A DNA stretch of 64,000 nucleotides from Devosia limi DSM 17137 (GCF_900128975.1 NZ_FQVC01000002.1:310001-374000); one strand, 5' to 3'. Positions 43,284 through 53,096 are shown, counted from the stretch's first letter. The notes: generated by a model from the sequence alone, not told the origin. Program-made: numbers and translations.

Positions 43284-43913
43284 ATGAGCGATAAACCGGC
43301 GCTGTTTGACTATTGGCGTAGTTCGGCAAGTTATCGGGTGCGCATCGCGCTGCATCTGGCTGGCGTCGATTATGACACGGTACCGGTCGATCTCCTCGCC
43401 GGTTCACACAAGTCCGAGGCACATCGGCACCGCAATCCGCAGGGTCTCGTCTCGGTGCTCGATATCGATGGGCACCGTTTCACCCAGTCGCTGGCCATCA
43501 TCGAATATCTCGATGAGACACGCAGGCTCGGACTGTTGCCGGAGGATCCGGCCAGGCGCGCCAAGGCGCGGGCCCTGGCTCAGGCCATTGCCGTCGATAT
43601 TCATCCGGTCTGCAATCTGAACGTCGTCGCCCATGTCAACGCGCTGGTGCCCGGCGACCGCGTCAAGGCGGACTGGATGGTGCACTTCATCCGTCCGGGG
43701 CTCGAAGCTTTCGAGGTGCTCCTGGGCGGCTTCGAGCGACGCCCGTTCTGCACCGGTGCGCAGCTGGGACTGGCCGATATCTGCCTCGTGCCGCAGATCT
43801 ACAATGCCCGCCGTTGGGGCGTCGTCTTCGATGACCTGCCCCGCATCGCGGCCGTCCTGCGTGCCGCCGAGGCGCATCCGGCGGTTCTGGCGGCATTCCC
43901 CATGCAGCATTAG
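43284..43913 (+). CDS. maiA: Maleylacetoacetate isomerase-like zeta-class glutathione S-transferase
   Basis: A 209-residue cytoplasmic GST. Thioredoxin-like N-domain: FDYWRSSASYRVRIALHLAG, NPQGLVSVLDIDGHRFTQSL, AIIEYLDETR. The C-domain is helical, with FCTGAQLGLADICLVPQIYN, characteristic of zeta GSTs. The signature is SSASYRVR, whereas classic MaiA has SSCSYRVR; the Ser used for glutathione activation is retained, the Cys is not. Normally converts maleylacetoacetate to fumarylacetoacetate in tyrosine/homogentisate breakdown, but no partner genes are nearby, so another GST role is possible. GGCAGGAT precedes the ATG. Confidence 0.85.
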   Translation: MSDKPALFDYWRSSASYRVRIALHLAGVDYDTVPVDLLAGSHKSEAHRHRNPQGLVSVLDIDGHRFTQSLAIIEYLDETRRLGLLPEDPARRAKARALAQAIAVDIHPVCNLNVVAHVNALVPGDRVKADWMVHFIRPGLEAFEVLLGGFERRPFCTGAQLGLADICLVPQIYNARRWGVVFDDLPRIAAVLRAAEAHPAVLAAFPMQH

Positions 43914-44107
43914 GTCAAATTCCCTCCAAAGCCCGAGAACCCAATCTGCTACCACTTCCGTGCCCTGGTGGCGCAGGCGTCATCGCTTCGACCCTATTAT
44001 TGCGGTGTTGGTAACTCCGGTCAGCACAATGACGATCTGTGGCGCTAAGGTAAGGTGAGTGAGCTCTGCCAGCCTGATGTCACGATCAACCAGGGATTAA
44101 ACGCTCA

Positions 44108-45970
44108 ATGCCCCTATTGCTGCAAAACCGCCTGAATACCGTCCTGTTGTTCGTGGCGCTGGTCGGGCTGATGGCAGGCCTGGGGCTAATGTGGGCCGGT
44201 CACGACACGCTTGCCACAGCCGCCTGGTGCGCCGGTGTCATTCCGGTCCTCGTCGCCCTCGTGGTCGAGATCGTTCGAGGTCTCGCCAGGGGGGAATTTG
44301 GTCTTGATATCGTAGCTGCCCTTTCGATGTCGGCAGCTTTGGTATTTGGAGAGACGCTGGCGGCTGCGGTCGTCGCCCTCATGTATTCCGGCGGGACCTT
44401 CCTGGAGAGCTTTGCTCAGGGGCGAGCCCGCCGGGAGATGAGCCAGCTTCTTTCGCGCGTGCCGCGGACCGCCACCCGGCACCGCAATGGCAAGCTCGAT
44501 GAGGTGCCGCTCGATGATATCGAGCCAGATGACCTGCTGCTGATCCGTCAGGGCGACGTGGCCCCGGTGGACGGCACGGTCGAAAGCGATCGAGCCGTCC
44601 TTGATCAATCGGCGCTGACCGGGGAGTCGATGCCGGTACTGCTGGACCGCGGCCAGGATGTGATGAGCGGCTCGACAAATTCGGGAGAGGCGTTCGATCT
44701 GCGGGTCACGCGAAGTGCCTCGGAAAGCACCTATGCCGGGATCGTGCGGTTGGTCGAGGCGGCGCAGAGGTCAAAAGCGCCCATGGCGCGGCTTGCCGAT
44801 CGCTATTCCCTGCTGTTCCTGCTGATTACCGTGGTTCTGGCCACCTCTGCCTGGTGGCTTACGGGTGATCCCATTCGCGCCGTCGCCGTGCTCGTGGTGG
44901 CCACCCCCTGTCCGTTGATCCTGGCGGTCCCGGTGGCGCTGGTTGCCGGCCTGTCGCGGGCCGCGCGGTTCGGTGTATTGATCAAGGGCGCGCGGCCGCT
45001 TGAGAACCTTGCCGGCATCCGGACACTGGTGCTGGACAAGACCGGGACACTGACAGACGGACGTCCGCAGATCGTTTCTATCGAGGCCCATGATGGCCTG
45101 AGCCAGGAGCAGCTCCTGTTCTTTGCTGCCTCGCTCGAACAGGCGTCCAAACATCCGATGGCGCGCGCCATCGTGGCATCGGCGCGCGAACGTGGCGCGG
45201 TCCTGCAGATTCCCGCACAGGTCGTCGAGATTGCCGGAGAAGGTCTGGCGGGTACGGTTGGCCGCCGCAATGTGGTCGCAGGCGGCGCGAGCTTCGTCGC
45301 CGATCGGATCGGTGCCGCAGCCCCCGAGGACAAGATCCTTGGCGCAGGTTCGGCGCTTGTCGCTGTGGCAATCGATGGAAAGCTGGCCGGGCACATCGTG
45401 ATGGCCGATGCGTTGCGGTCGGGAACGCCTCGGCTTCTGGCGGGGCTGCGGCGCCTTGGGATAGACAGGATCATGCTGGCAACCGGGGATCGGCGGGCGG
45501 TGGCCGAAGTCATCACCGCAGGATTGGACTTGGATGCCGTGCACTCGCAGCTGACGCCGGACCAGAAGGTGCGGCTTATCCTGACCGAGCGGGAAGGGCA
45601 TGGTCCCGTGATGATGGTGGGCGACGGCGTCAATGATGCGCCGGCGCTGGCAGCGGCGGATGTAGGCGTAGCGATGGGCGCGCGGGGCGCGGCTGCTTCC
45701 GCTGAGGCCGCCGATGTCGTCCTGCTGGTGGATCACCTTGACCGCCTGCTGCCGGGAATCGAGATTGCGCAGGGCGCCCGCCGGATCGCACTCCAGAGCG
45801 TTGCCGTGGGCCTTGGCCTGTCGGTGGCAGGAATGATCGCTGCGGCACTGGGCTACCTGACGCCGGTGCAGGGCGCGATTCTTCAGGAAGCGATTGACGT
45901 CGCCGTCATTCTGAACGCCTTGCGGGCTCTGGCCATCCAGCCTCGTTCGCTTGCGGATTCAGCAACATGA
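44108..45970 (+). CDS. P1B-type heavy-metal-translocating ATPase without N-terminal metal domain
   Basis: A 620-residue membrane pump. Actuator motif DQSALTGES, transmembrane metal-site motif TPCPLILAVPVALVAGL, phosphorylation DKTGTLTDG near residue 315, HP-motif SKHPMARAI, and hinge MVGDGVNDAPALAAADVGVA are all present. No N-terminal CxxC or His-rich domain. The transmembrane CPL differs from the CPC of copper pumps, so the metal is not obvious. Shorter than CopA/ZntA (about 730-830 residues). Coupled by ATGA overlap to the acetate-CoA ligase gene. Possibly supplies or clears metal for the nearby oxidase; that is inference. Confidence 0.92.
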   Translation: MPLLLQNRLNTVLLFVALVGLMAGLGLMWAGHDTLATAAWCAGVIPVLVALVVEIVRGLARGEFGLDIVAALSMSAALVFGETLAAAVVALMYSGGTFLESFAQGRARREMSQLLSRVPRTATRHRNGKLDEVPLDDIEPDDLLLIRQGDVAPVDGTVESDRAVLDQSALTGESMPVLLDRGQDVMSGSTNSGEAFDLRVTRSASESTYAGIVRLVEAAQRSKAPMARLADRYSLLFLLITVVLATSAWWLTGDPIRAVAVLVVATPCPLILAVPVALVAGLSRAARFGVLIKGARPLENLAGIRTLVLDKTGTLTDGRPQIVSIEAHDGLSQEQLLFFAASLEQASKHPMARAIVASARERGAVLQIPAQVVEIAGEGLAGTVGRRNVVAGGASFVADRIGAAAPEDKILGAGSALVAVAIDGKLAGHIVMADALRSGTPRLLAGLRRLGIDRIMLATGDRRAVAEVITAGLDLDAVHSQLTPDQKVRLILTEREGHGPVMMVGDGVNDAPALAAADVGVAMGARGAAASAEAADVVLLVDHLDRLLPGIEIAQGARRIALQSVAVGLGLSVAGMIAAALGYLTPVQGAILQEAIDVAVILNALRALAIQPRSLADSAT

Positions 45971-48666
45971 CCATCCGGCACCTCGACAGAGCCTTCGCCC
46001 CACGATCGGTAGCGCTTATCGGCGCGTCGGAGCGGCCGGGTTCGCTGGGGGCCCTGGTTCTGTCCAATATTGTTTCCGGTGGCTTTGCCGGGACGGTATT
46101 CCCGGTCAATCCCAAATACGCTCAACTGTCCGGTCGCCCCTGTTATGCGCGCGTGAGCGATTTGCCCGAGGTGCCGGACCTCTGTGTCATCGCCACGCCG
46201 GCCGGCACGGTGCCCGATCTGGTCGAGCAAATCGGCCTGGCCGGGGGCAGGGCGGTCGTCGTGATCACCGCAGGCATTGGCAAGCAGGATGGACTGCGCC
46301 AGCGCATGCTTGAGGCGGCGGGGCGCCATGGCATTCGGATCATCGGCCCCAACACGATCGGCCTGTTGGCGCCACGGGTCGGTCTCAATGCGAGCTTCAC
46401 CCACATTCCGGCCCGGGCAGGTTCCCTGGCATTGTTGTCTCAGTCGGGCGCCATCGTCTCTTCGATAGTCGATTGGGCCGAGTCAGAAGGGATCGGCTTT
46501 TCGCAGATCGTGTCGCTGGGCGACATGGCCGATGTCGATGTGGGCGATTGCCTCAACGCCCTGGCGACAGATGCGGGCACATCCGCCATCCTGCTGTATC
46601 TCGAGTCCATTCCCGATGCGCGCAAGTTCATGTCGGCGGCGCGCGCGGTGGTGCGCCTGAAGCCGGTGATTGCCTTGAAGGCCGGACGCCACGCGCAGGC
46701 GGCCAAGGCGGCTCAGACCCACACTGGCGCTCTTGCAGGGGCTGATGGGGTGGTCGAGGCAGCTTTGCGCCGTGCCGGCATTATCCGGGTCAACGACCTC
46801 GAGGATTTGTTCGCGGCGGCGGAAATTACTGCGCGCTTCAAGCCACTTGAGCGGGGCCGGGTCGCCATTGTCACCAATGGTGGAGGTGCCGGCGTGCTGG
46901 CCGTGGACCACCTCGTGGAACGCGGATGCGAGCTGGCCGAGCTTGATCCGCAGACGATAGCCGCGCTCGATGGCGTTCTGCCCCCCAACTGGTCGGGCGC
47001 CAATCCGGTCGACATCATCGGCGACGCCCCGCCCGCCCGCTATCTGGAGGCGATAAGGCTGGTTGCGGCCGATCCAAATGTAGACGTTCTCTTGGTGATG
47101 AACTGTCCGACCGCACTTGCCTCGCCAACGGCAGCGGCCAAGGCCATGGCGGGTCTCATCAAGAATGGTCTGATCGCCGGCAAGCCCGTCCTCGCCACCT
47201 GGCTGGGGGAATTTGCGGCTGGAGAGGCGCGCCGGCTGCTCAATGAAGCTGGCATAGCAAGCATCGATACCCCCGCCAAAGCTGCCGACGCCGTCAGCAT
47301 CCTGACGCGCTGGCGCCGCCTGACCTCGCGGCTTCAGCGCGTTCCGTCCACCCATGAAACCATCCATGTGGATCGGGCTGCGGCCTCTGCGGTGCTGGAA
47401 AAGGTGGCTGCCGGGGATCGGCGCATGCTGACCGAACCCGAAGCCAAGAGCATCCTCGCCGCCTATGGCATTGCCGTGCCGCGCGGGGTGACTGTGCCCA
47501 GTGTCGATGCTGTCGCGGCGGCGGCAACTGAGCTGCTCGCCGGCGGCGCCCAGCTTGCGGTCAAGATGGTGTCCAGCTCGCTGACCCACAAGTCAGACCT
47601 CGGCGGCGTGGTGCTGAACCTCGAAAGCGCGGCTGCCGCGCGAGGGGCTGCCCAGGCTGTCCAGGACCGGCTGACGTCATCCGGTCACGGTTCGGCCCTG
47701 GAGGGGTTCTGGGTCGAGCAGATGGTGGTCCGGCCTCAGGCCGAGGAATTGCTGGTCGGGGTAACAACGGATCCGGTGTTCGGGCCGGTCCTGATGTTTG
47801 GCGCCGGCGGCGTTGCGGTCGAGGTGGTGCGCGACACCACGATGGAACTTCTGCCGGTCGACGATGTGCTGGCCGATGACATGATTGATCGCGTGCGCAT
47901 TGGCGCGCTGCTCGCTGGTTATCGCAACCGGCCAGCGGCAGATCGCGGCGCCATCGTGCTGGTGCTCAAGGCGGTCTCACAGCTGCTCATCGACTTTCCG
48001 CAGATCGTGGCCCTGGATATCAACCCGCTTCTGGCCGACGCCAACGGTGTCATCGCAGTCGATGCGCGTATCGAAATTGACCCCAGCCGACAGCCAATCG
48101 CGCCGCCCAACCCGGCAATGGCCATTCGGCCATATCCTGCTGATTGGGCCGGGCTTCTGGTCTTGGACGATCAAAGTTTCGACGTAAGGGCCATACGACC
48201 AGTGGATGCGGAACTCTATCCCCGGTTTCTCCAGGGCATTACGCGAGAGGATCTCCGCCTGCGCTTTCTCATGCCGACCACCAGCCTCTCGCCGGACGCG
48301 CTGATGCGCCTGACACAACTGGACTATGACCGTGACATAGCTTTCGTGGCCTTGACGCGGCCTGCGGGAGAATTGGCGGGTGTCGTGCGATACGCCGCCG
48401 ATCCGGATGGCAGGCACGCCGAATTCGGTCTTCTGGTGCGGAGCGACCTAAAGGGCAGGGGCTTGGGGACGGGGTTGTTGAAGCATCTCATCGCCTATGC
48501 CAGATCGCGTGGTATTGCCGAACTGACGGGTATTCTCATGGGTGAAAACCAGCGCATGCAGGCGCTTTGCCGCAGCCTGGGATTCACGATGACTACCCAT
48601 GCTGACGATCTGTCCCGCATCGAGGCCCGGCTGGTGCTATCCAGCGATGTCTCGTCCCGAAGCTGA
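45967..48666 (+). CDS. Bifunctional NDP-forming acetate-CoA ligase / GNAT acetyltransferase (Pat-like)
   Basis: An 899-residue multidomain protein. CoA-binding domain (1-130: RSVALIGASERPGSLGALVL), succinyl-CoA-ligase-like middle (150-460, including IIGPNTIGL and QTHTGALAG), ATP-grasp domain (about 480-700: EAKSILAAYGIAVPRGVTVP, KMVSSSLTHKSDLGGV), then a C-terminal GNAT domain (735-895: RSDLKGRGLGTGLLKHLIAY). This layout is that of Pat/PatZ-type lysine acetyltransferases that silence acetyl-CoA synthetase. The His in QTHTGALAG suggests ligase activity could be retained. Overlaps the P-type ATPase gene by four bases. Confidence 0.92.
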   Translation: MTIRHLDRAFAPRSVALIGASERPGSLGALVLSNIVSGGFAGTVFPVNPKYAQLSGRPCYARVSDLPEVPDLCVIATPAGTVPDLVEQIGLAGGRAVVVITAGIGKQDGLRQRMLEAAGRHGIRIIGPNTIGLLAPRVGLNASFTHIPARAGSLALLSQSGAIVSSIVDWAESEGIGFSQIVSLGDMADVDVGDCLNALATDAGTSAILLYLESIPDARKFMSAARAVVRLKPVIALKAGRHAQAAKAAQTHTGALAGADGVVEAALRRAGIIRVNDLEDLFAAAEITARFKPLERGRVAIVTNGGGAGVLAVDHLVERGCELAELDPQTIAALDGVLPPNWSGANPVDIIGDAPPARYLEAIRLVAADPNVDVLLVMNCPTALASPTAAAKAMAGLIKNGLIAGKPVLATWLGEFAAGEARRLLNEAGIASIDTPAKAADAVSILTRWRRLTSRLQRVPSTHETIHVDRAAASAVLEKVAAGDRRMLTEPEAKSILAAYGIAVPRGVTVPSVDAVAAAATELLAGGAQLAVKMVSSSLTHKSDLGGVVLNLESAAAARGAAQAVQDRLTSSGHGSALEGFWVEQMVVRPQAEELLVGVTTDPVFGPVLMFGAGGVAVEVVRDTTMELLPVDDVLADDMIDRVRIGALLAGYRNRPAADRGAIVLVLKAVSQLLIDFPQIVALDINPLLADANGVIAVDARIEIDPSRQPIAPPNPAMAIRPYPADWAGLLVLDDQSFDVRAIRPVDAELYPRFLQGITREDLRLRFLMPTTSLSPDALMRLTQLDYDRDIAFVALTRPAGELAGVVRYAADPDGRHAEFGLLVRSDLKGRGLGTGLLKHLIAYARSRGIAELTGILMGENQRMQALCRSLGFTMTTHADDLSRIEARLVLSSDVSSRS

Positions 48667-48714
48667 TCTGGGCAAACGCGGCCTGCATAAGCCTTGGCAG
48701 CGCGACGCGGAATT

Positions 48715-49140
48715 CTAGCCGTGCTGGCTCGCCCATCGGAGGATGTCGGCGCTCGTCATGGCTCCCGAAACCCGGGCGATTTCCTTGCCCTCCCGAAACA
48801 GGATCATGGTTGGAATGCCGCGGATACCAAGTCGCGCCGAAAGCGCCTGGTTGTCGTCGGAGTTGAGCTTGACGAAGCGCAGCTTGGGTTCGGCCTGCTT
48901 CGCCGCGGTTTCAAAATGTGGACCCATGATCTTGCAGGGGCCGCACCATGGCGCCCAGACATCCACCAAAACGGGTATGCTCGATTTGGCGATCTGCTTT
49001 TCCAGGATCGCTGCCGGTACGTCCACCGGCTGGCCTTCGAAAAGCCGGCGCCCGCATTTGCCGCACTTGCCCTCGAGAAGGCTGCGGTCTGCAGGCACGC
49101 GATTTATCGCTCCACAATGAGAACAGACGACCTGTGTCAA
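48715..49140 (-). CDS. trxC: Thioredoxin TrxC (zinc-binding thioredoxin 2)
   Basis: A 141-residue thioredoxin. The N-terminal zinc ribbon has two CxxC pairs (CSHCGAINRVPAD and CGKCG), followed by the thioredoxin domain with active site WAPWCGPCKIM and cis-proline loop RGIPTMILF. The length equals E. coli TrxC (139). I used TTG at 49140 because GAGG lies seven bases upstream and the protein then starts right at the zinc ribbon (LTQVVCSHCG). Converges with the acetate-CoA ligase gene. In E. coli TrxC is oxidative-stress induced. Confidence 0.93.
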   Translation of the reverse strand: MTQVVCSHCGAINRVPADRSLLEGKCGKCGRRLFEGQPVDVPAAILEKQIAKSSIPVLVDVWAPWCGPCKIMGPHFETAAKQAEPKLRFVKLNSDDNQALSARLGIRGIPTMILFREGKEIARVSGAMTSADILRWASQHG

Positions 49141-49366
49141 ATCTCGACCTCGCACGCCATCACGGCGCAAATCTGCCTACCTGTTTATGCCCTTCGGCGG
49201 CTATCTACCAGCCATGGCGCGAGTTTTGACCGGGACCGCGTCACATCCAAGATCGGCGCTGAAACGCGCTTTGCTCTTCGGCAAAGCAGCGCCAGTCAAA
49301 TTATGTCGGAACCGGGGTGGGTTTTCTTCGTTGCGTCCATGAAGCAGTGTTCAAGGAGACCAGCGC

Positions 49367-51841
49367 ATGGGGGAAGCGACCCGGGGATTTGGATTTTGGG
49401 CCGTTGCGCTGTTGGCGCTGACAATGATGGTGTTTGGCCTGCCGATATTGGCAGGAGGTGTCTGGCTGATAAGTCTCGGCGGGTCGTGGTATTACGCGTT
49501 GGCGGGGCTCGGCCTCGTGCTGTCAGCCTACTTTCTGTTTCGTCACTCCATCGTCGGGGTGTGGATTTATCTACTGACCTTTGTCGGCACATTGGTGTGG
49601 GCACTTTGGGAGTCTGGCCTGGATGGCTGGGCGCAGGTGCCGCGGTTGCTCGCTCCGACGATCATTCTCGTTCTGGTGCTGCTGGCCATTCCAGCTTTGC
49701 GCGGTCGGATGGGAATGCCGCGTGGCGCAGTGGCAGCCGCCATGGTGGGGGTGCTGTCCCTCGGCGCCTCGGCCATGGTCCTGACTTCGGTGCGCGAAAC
49801 CAGTCTTTTTGCCCAGGAGGCCCCGGCGCCTTTAGTTGAAGCTCCAATCGTGCCGACCCCGGATTCGACGGCCGCTCAGCCGGCCGAAGCCACACCCAGC
49901 GTTGAGTATGTTGCGCTTGAGACTGGTGTCGACTGGCCTGCCTATGGTGGCACGCATGCTGCAACACGCTACTCCCCCCTGACACAGATCACGCGGGATA
50001 ATGTCGGTGAGCTCGAGCAGATCTGGGAGTTCCGAACTGGCGATCTGCCCGAGGATGGTGAGCCGTTCGGCAATCAGAACACCCCGGTCAAGGTCGGCGA
50101 TCGACTGTATCTGTGCTCGGCGCTGAACAAGATCAGCGCACTCGACGCGGCGACAGGCGCCGAATTCTGGACCTATGATCCGCAGACGCCGGTGGATGCC
50201 ATCGGCTATAACGCATCGTGCCGCGGACTGGTCTATTTTGAGGACACGACGGCCGAGGCCGGCGCCTTGTGCGCCACTCGCGTGGTCAATCTGACCCATG
50301 ATGCGCGCATCATTGCGCTTGATACGGAGACCGGCCAGCTTTGCCCGGATTTCGGTAATGGCGGCGTGGTCAACCTGCTGGAAGGTATCGGAGATACTGC
50401 GCCCGGATTTTATGCGCCGACCTCACCACCGACGCTGGTCCGGGACGTTCTGGTCGTTGGCAGTCAGGTCAGCGATGGACAGACGCGCGAAGCGCCGTCT
50501 GGCGTCATCCGCGGCTTCAACGCGGTAACCGGTGCCCTCGACTGGGCCTGGGACATGGGGCGTCCAGGTGAGACTGGACTGCCGCCTGAGGGCGAAGTCT
50601 ATACGCCCGGCACGCCAAATATGTGGACCATCGCCTCGGGCGACGACGAACTGGGCCTCGTCTATATGCCGATGGGCAATTCGGCCGTCGACTATTGGGG
50701 CGGCGATCGCTCCGATGCCGAGAACACCTATTCCACCGCCATCGTGGCGCTCGACGTTGAAACCGGCGAGGTGGCCTGGTCATACCAGACCGTTCACTAC
50801 GACATCTGGGACTACGACCTTGGCGGGCAGGGGACGCTCGTGGACTTCCCGACGCCGGAAGGGCCGGTGCCGGCCATCGTCATGCCCTCCAAGCAGGCGC
50901 AGTTCTACATCCTCAATCGCGAAACCGGCGAGCCGCTGGTCAATATCGAGGAGCGTCCCGCTCCGACTGGCGGCGTCGAACCCGAGCGTCTGTCGCCCAC
51001 CCAGCCCTATGTCACCGATTTTCCCAACCTGTTGAAGCCGACACTGACTGAGGCCGACATGTGGGGCGCCACCCCGCTTGACCAATTGTGGTGCCGCATT
51101 CAGTTCCGGCAGGCTGCCTATGATGGCGTCTATACGCCGCCAACCGTTGACCAGCCCTGGATCCAGTATCCTGGCTATAACGGTGGTGTGGATTGGGGCG
51201 GGGTCGCGATCGATCCGGTGAAGGGCGTGATGATTGCCAATTACAATAATATGCCCAATTACAACCAGCTGGTGCCCCGTGAAGAAGTCGATGCACTCGG
51301 TGTTTTGCCGATCACGGATCCGAACTACGACCCAGACGCAGGTGGCGGCTCGCATGGCAGCCTGAGCCCGCAGGCGGAGTCGCCCTATGGCATTCGCGTC
51401 AATGCTGGCTGGCGCGTGCCCTTTACCGGCCTGCTCTGCAAGCAGCCGCCCTATGGTGGGATCGCGGCCATCGACCTCAACACCCGCGAAATGCTCTGGG
51501 ACCGCCCATTTGGCTCGGCGCGCAAGAATGGCCCCTTCGGCATCCCCACCATGCTGCCCATCGATATCGGCACGCCGAACAATGGCGGTGGCGTGGTGAC
51601 GGCGTCCGGTCTGTTCTTCATTGCCGCCGCAACCGACGACATCTTGCGCGCTGTCGATATCGAGACAGGCGAAGAGGTCTGGCAGGTGGAATTGCCAGCC
51701 GGTGGTCAGGCCACGCCGATGACCTATGAAGCGGGCGGCAAGCAGATCGTGGTGATCAATGCGGGTGGGCACGACTTCATGGAGACGCCCATCGGGGACT
51801 ATTTCATCGCCTACGCCTTGCCCGGCAGTCCGGCCAATTAG
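49367..51841 (+). CDS. gcd: Membrane-bound PQQ-dependent glucose dehydrogenase
   Basis: An 824-residue inner-membrane quinoprotein. Residues 1-150 contain five hydrophobic helices (quinone-binding anchor). The rest is the eight-bladed PQQ propeller: VDWPAYGGTHAATRYSPLTQ at about 185, GDRLYLCSALNKISALDAAT, TVHYDIWDYDLGGQGTLVDF near 475, and GVVTASGLFFIAAATDDILR near the C-terminus. Transfers electrons from periplasmic aldose oxidation to ubiquinone. PQQ synthesis genes are not in the window. CAAGGAGACC precedes the ATG; 17 bp separate it from ctaG, so gcd may be co-transcribed with the oxidase assembly genes. Confidence 0.93.
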   Translation: MGEATRGFGFWAVALLALTMMVFGLPILAGGVWLISLGGSWYYALAGLGLVLSAYFLFRHSIVGVWIYLLTFVGTLVWALWESGLDGWAQVPRLLAPTIILVLVLLAIPALRGRMGMPRGAVAAAMVGVLSLGASAMVLTSVRETSLFAQEAPAPLVEAPIVPTPDSTAAQPAEATPSVEYVALETGVDWPAYGGTHAATRYSPLTQITRDNVGELEQIWEFRTGDLPEDGEPFGNQNTPVKVGDRLYLCSALNKISALDAATGAEFWTYDPQTPVDAIGYNASCRGLVYFEDTTAEAGALCATRVVNLTHDARIIALDTETGQLCPDFGNGGVVNLLEGIGDTAPGFYAPTSPPTLVRDVLVVGSQVSDGQTREAPSGVIRGFNAVTGALDWAWDMGRPGETGLPPEGEVYTPGTPNMWTIASGDDELGLVYMPMGNSAVDYWGGDRSDAENTYSTAIVALDVETGEVAWSYQTVHYDIWDYDLGGQGTLVDFPTPEGPVPAIVMPSKQAQFYILNRETGEPLVNIEERPAPTGGVEPERLSPTQPYVTDFPNLLKPTLTEADMWGATPLDQLWCRIQFRQAAYDGVYTPPTVDQPWIQYPGYNGGVDWGGVAIDPVKGVMIANYNNMPNYNQLVPREEVDALGVLPITDPNYDPDAGGGSHGSLSPQAESPYGIRVNAGWRVPFTGLLCKQPPYGGIAAIDLNTREMLWDRPFGSARKNGPFGIPTMLPIDIGTPNNGGGVVTASGLFFIAAATDDILRAVDIETGEEVWQVELPAGGQATPMTYEAGGKQIVVINAGGHDFMETPIGDYFIAYALPGSPAN

Positions 51842-51858
51842 AGCACGGCTCCAGCGTC

Positions 51859-52599
51859 ATGACTTTTATGCCAGCGTCACTCGCGACCAGCTATTGCGGA
51901 CCGCCGCCGCTCCCGGACGACCTCTGGGGGCGGTGGAATTTCGACCCTATTCTCATCGCCATCATGCTGTTGGGGATGGCCTTGTTCATCTCCCGGCCGG
52001 CTTCTCATCGGGAGCGCATGTGGTTCTTCGGTGCAATGATTGTGCTGGTCATCAGCTTCATCAGCCCGCTCTGCGCACTCACCGTGGCGCTGTTTTCGGC
52101 GAGGGTGGTCCATCACGTCTTGCTGGTTGCAGTCGCGGCCCCGCTGTTGGCGCTCGCGGTGCTGCGCTCGAACGCTTTGGCAAAGCTGCTCGCGCCACTG
52201 GCAGTGATGCATACCGTCATTTTCTGGCTGTGGCACGCGCCGGATGCCTATGCGCTGGCGCTCTCCAATACTCCGATCTACTGGCTGATGCAGATCACAC
52301 TGCTGGGTTCGGCGGCCTTGATGTGGTCGGCCATTTTTGCGGCTACCCCGGCGCGCGCCATAGGCACTTTGCTGTTGCTCACGGTGCAGATGGGACTGCT
52401 GGGTGCACTGCTCGTGTTTGCGTCGCACCCGCTATATGCCCCGCATTTCGCAACCACATCGGCGTTCGGTCTCGATCCACTCGACGACCAGCAATTGGCT
52501 GGGCTTATCATGTGGGTGCCGGCCAGTCTGCCCTATCTCGCCGTTGGCCTAGCACGATTGCTGGCAAGCCTGCGCGCAGTGCAAGGGCATGGGGCATGA
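51859..52599 (+). CDS. ctaG: Cytochrome c oxidase assembly factor, CtaG (caa3 type)
   Basis: A 246-residue membrane protein with about six to seven helices. Family marks are YCGPPPLPDDLWGRWNFDPI at the N-terminus, the histidine region VHHVLLVAVAAPLLAL and FWLWHAPDAYALALSNTPIY, and VFASHPLYAPHFAT. The gene precedes the oxidase subunits, as usual for Bacillus-like CtaG. Proposed to help copper delivery to subunit I. Overlaps the next gene (ATGA). Confidence 0.9.
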   Translation: MTFMPASLATSYCGPPPLPDDLWGRWNFDPILIAIMLLGMALFISRPASHRERMWFFGAMIVLVISFISPLCALTVALFSARVVHHVLLVAVAAPLLALAVLRSNALAKLLAPLAVMHTVIFWLWHAPDAYALALSNTPIYWLMQITLLGSAALMWSAIFAATPARAIGTLLLLTVQMGLLGALLVFASHPLYAPHFATTSAFGLDPLDDQQLAGLIMWVPASLPYLAVGLARLLASLRAVQGHGA

Positions 52600-53096
52600 G
52601 TGCGGTCTTCCTCAAGTTCGTCCACATCATTGCCATTGCGGGCTGGTCTGCGGGGCTGATCTGCCTGCCGTTTCTTTACCTGCAACGGCGGCGCCTTGGC
52701 GGCGATTCACTACATCGCCTGCACAACTTTACGCGGTTCTTTTACGTCGCGCTGGTCTCCCCGGCGGCGTTTGTCGCTGTTGGCTCCGGCATTGTTCTGA
52801 TCTTCCTGCAGGCAACCTTCGCGCCATGGTTCTCGGTCAAGCTGGCCCTGGTGGCCGCCATGGTGATCATTCACGTCACCAGCGGCGTGGTAATCCTGCG
52901 CCTGTTCGAAGCGGGCCAATCCTATCCAACATGGCGCTTTGTGGCCGTCAGCACGGTGACCATTGCGGTGATCGCCGCCATTCTGGTGACGGTTCTGGGC
53001 AAGCCGGAATGGACCATTCCGGCCGGGCTCGAACACTTCTTTGCACCGGGGGCGCTTGGTGAGGCGCTGGGTGACCTCATTGCTTGGTCGAGATGA
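52596..53096 (+). CDS. CopD/HemJ-like four-helix membrane protein
   Basis: A 166-residue protein. The N-terminus FLKFVHIIAIAGWSAGLICLPFL resembles HemJ and CopD (first-helix His). Later helices include FYVALVSPAAFVAVGSGIVL and KLALVAAMVIIHVTSGVVIL, with a second His. HemJ-type proteins are protoporphyrinogen oxidases, and CopD-type are copper-related; both would fit oxidase maturation. Coupled to ctaG by ATGA; its last 20 bp overlap the DUF2231 gene on the other strand. Confidence 0.8.
   Translation: MSAVFLKFVHIIAIAGWSAGLICLPFLYLQRRRLGGDSLHRLHNFTRFFYVALVSPAAFVAVGSGIVLIFLQATFAPWFSVKLALVAAMVIIHVTSGVVILRLFEAGQSYPTWRFVAVSTVTIAVIAAILVTVLGKPEWTIPAGLEHFFAPGALGEALGDLIAWSR

Noticed and set aside
44068..44090. 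Possible FNR/FixK box upstream of the P-type ATPase gene (CTGAT ... ATCAA)
   Set aside because: The half-sites are six bases apart, not four, and the first half is imperfect.
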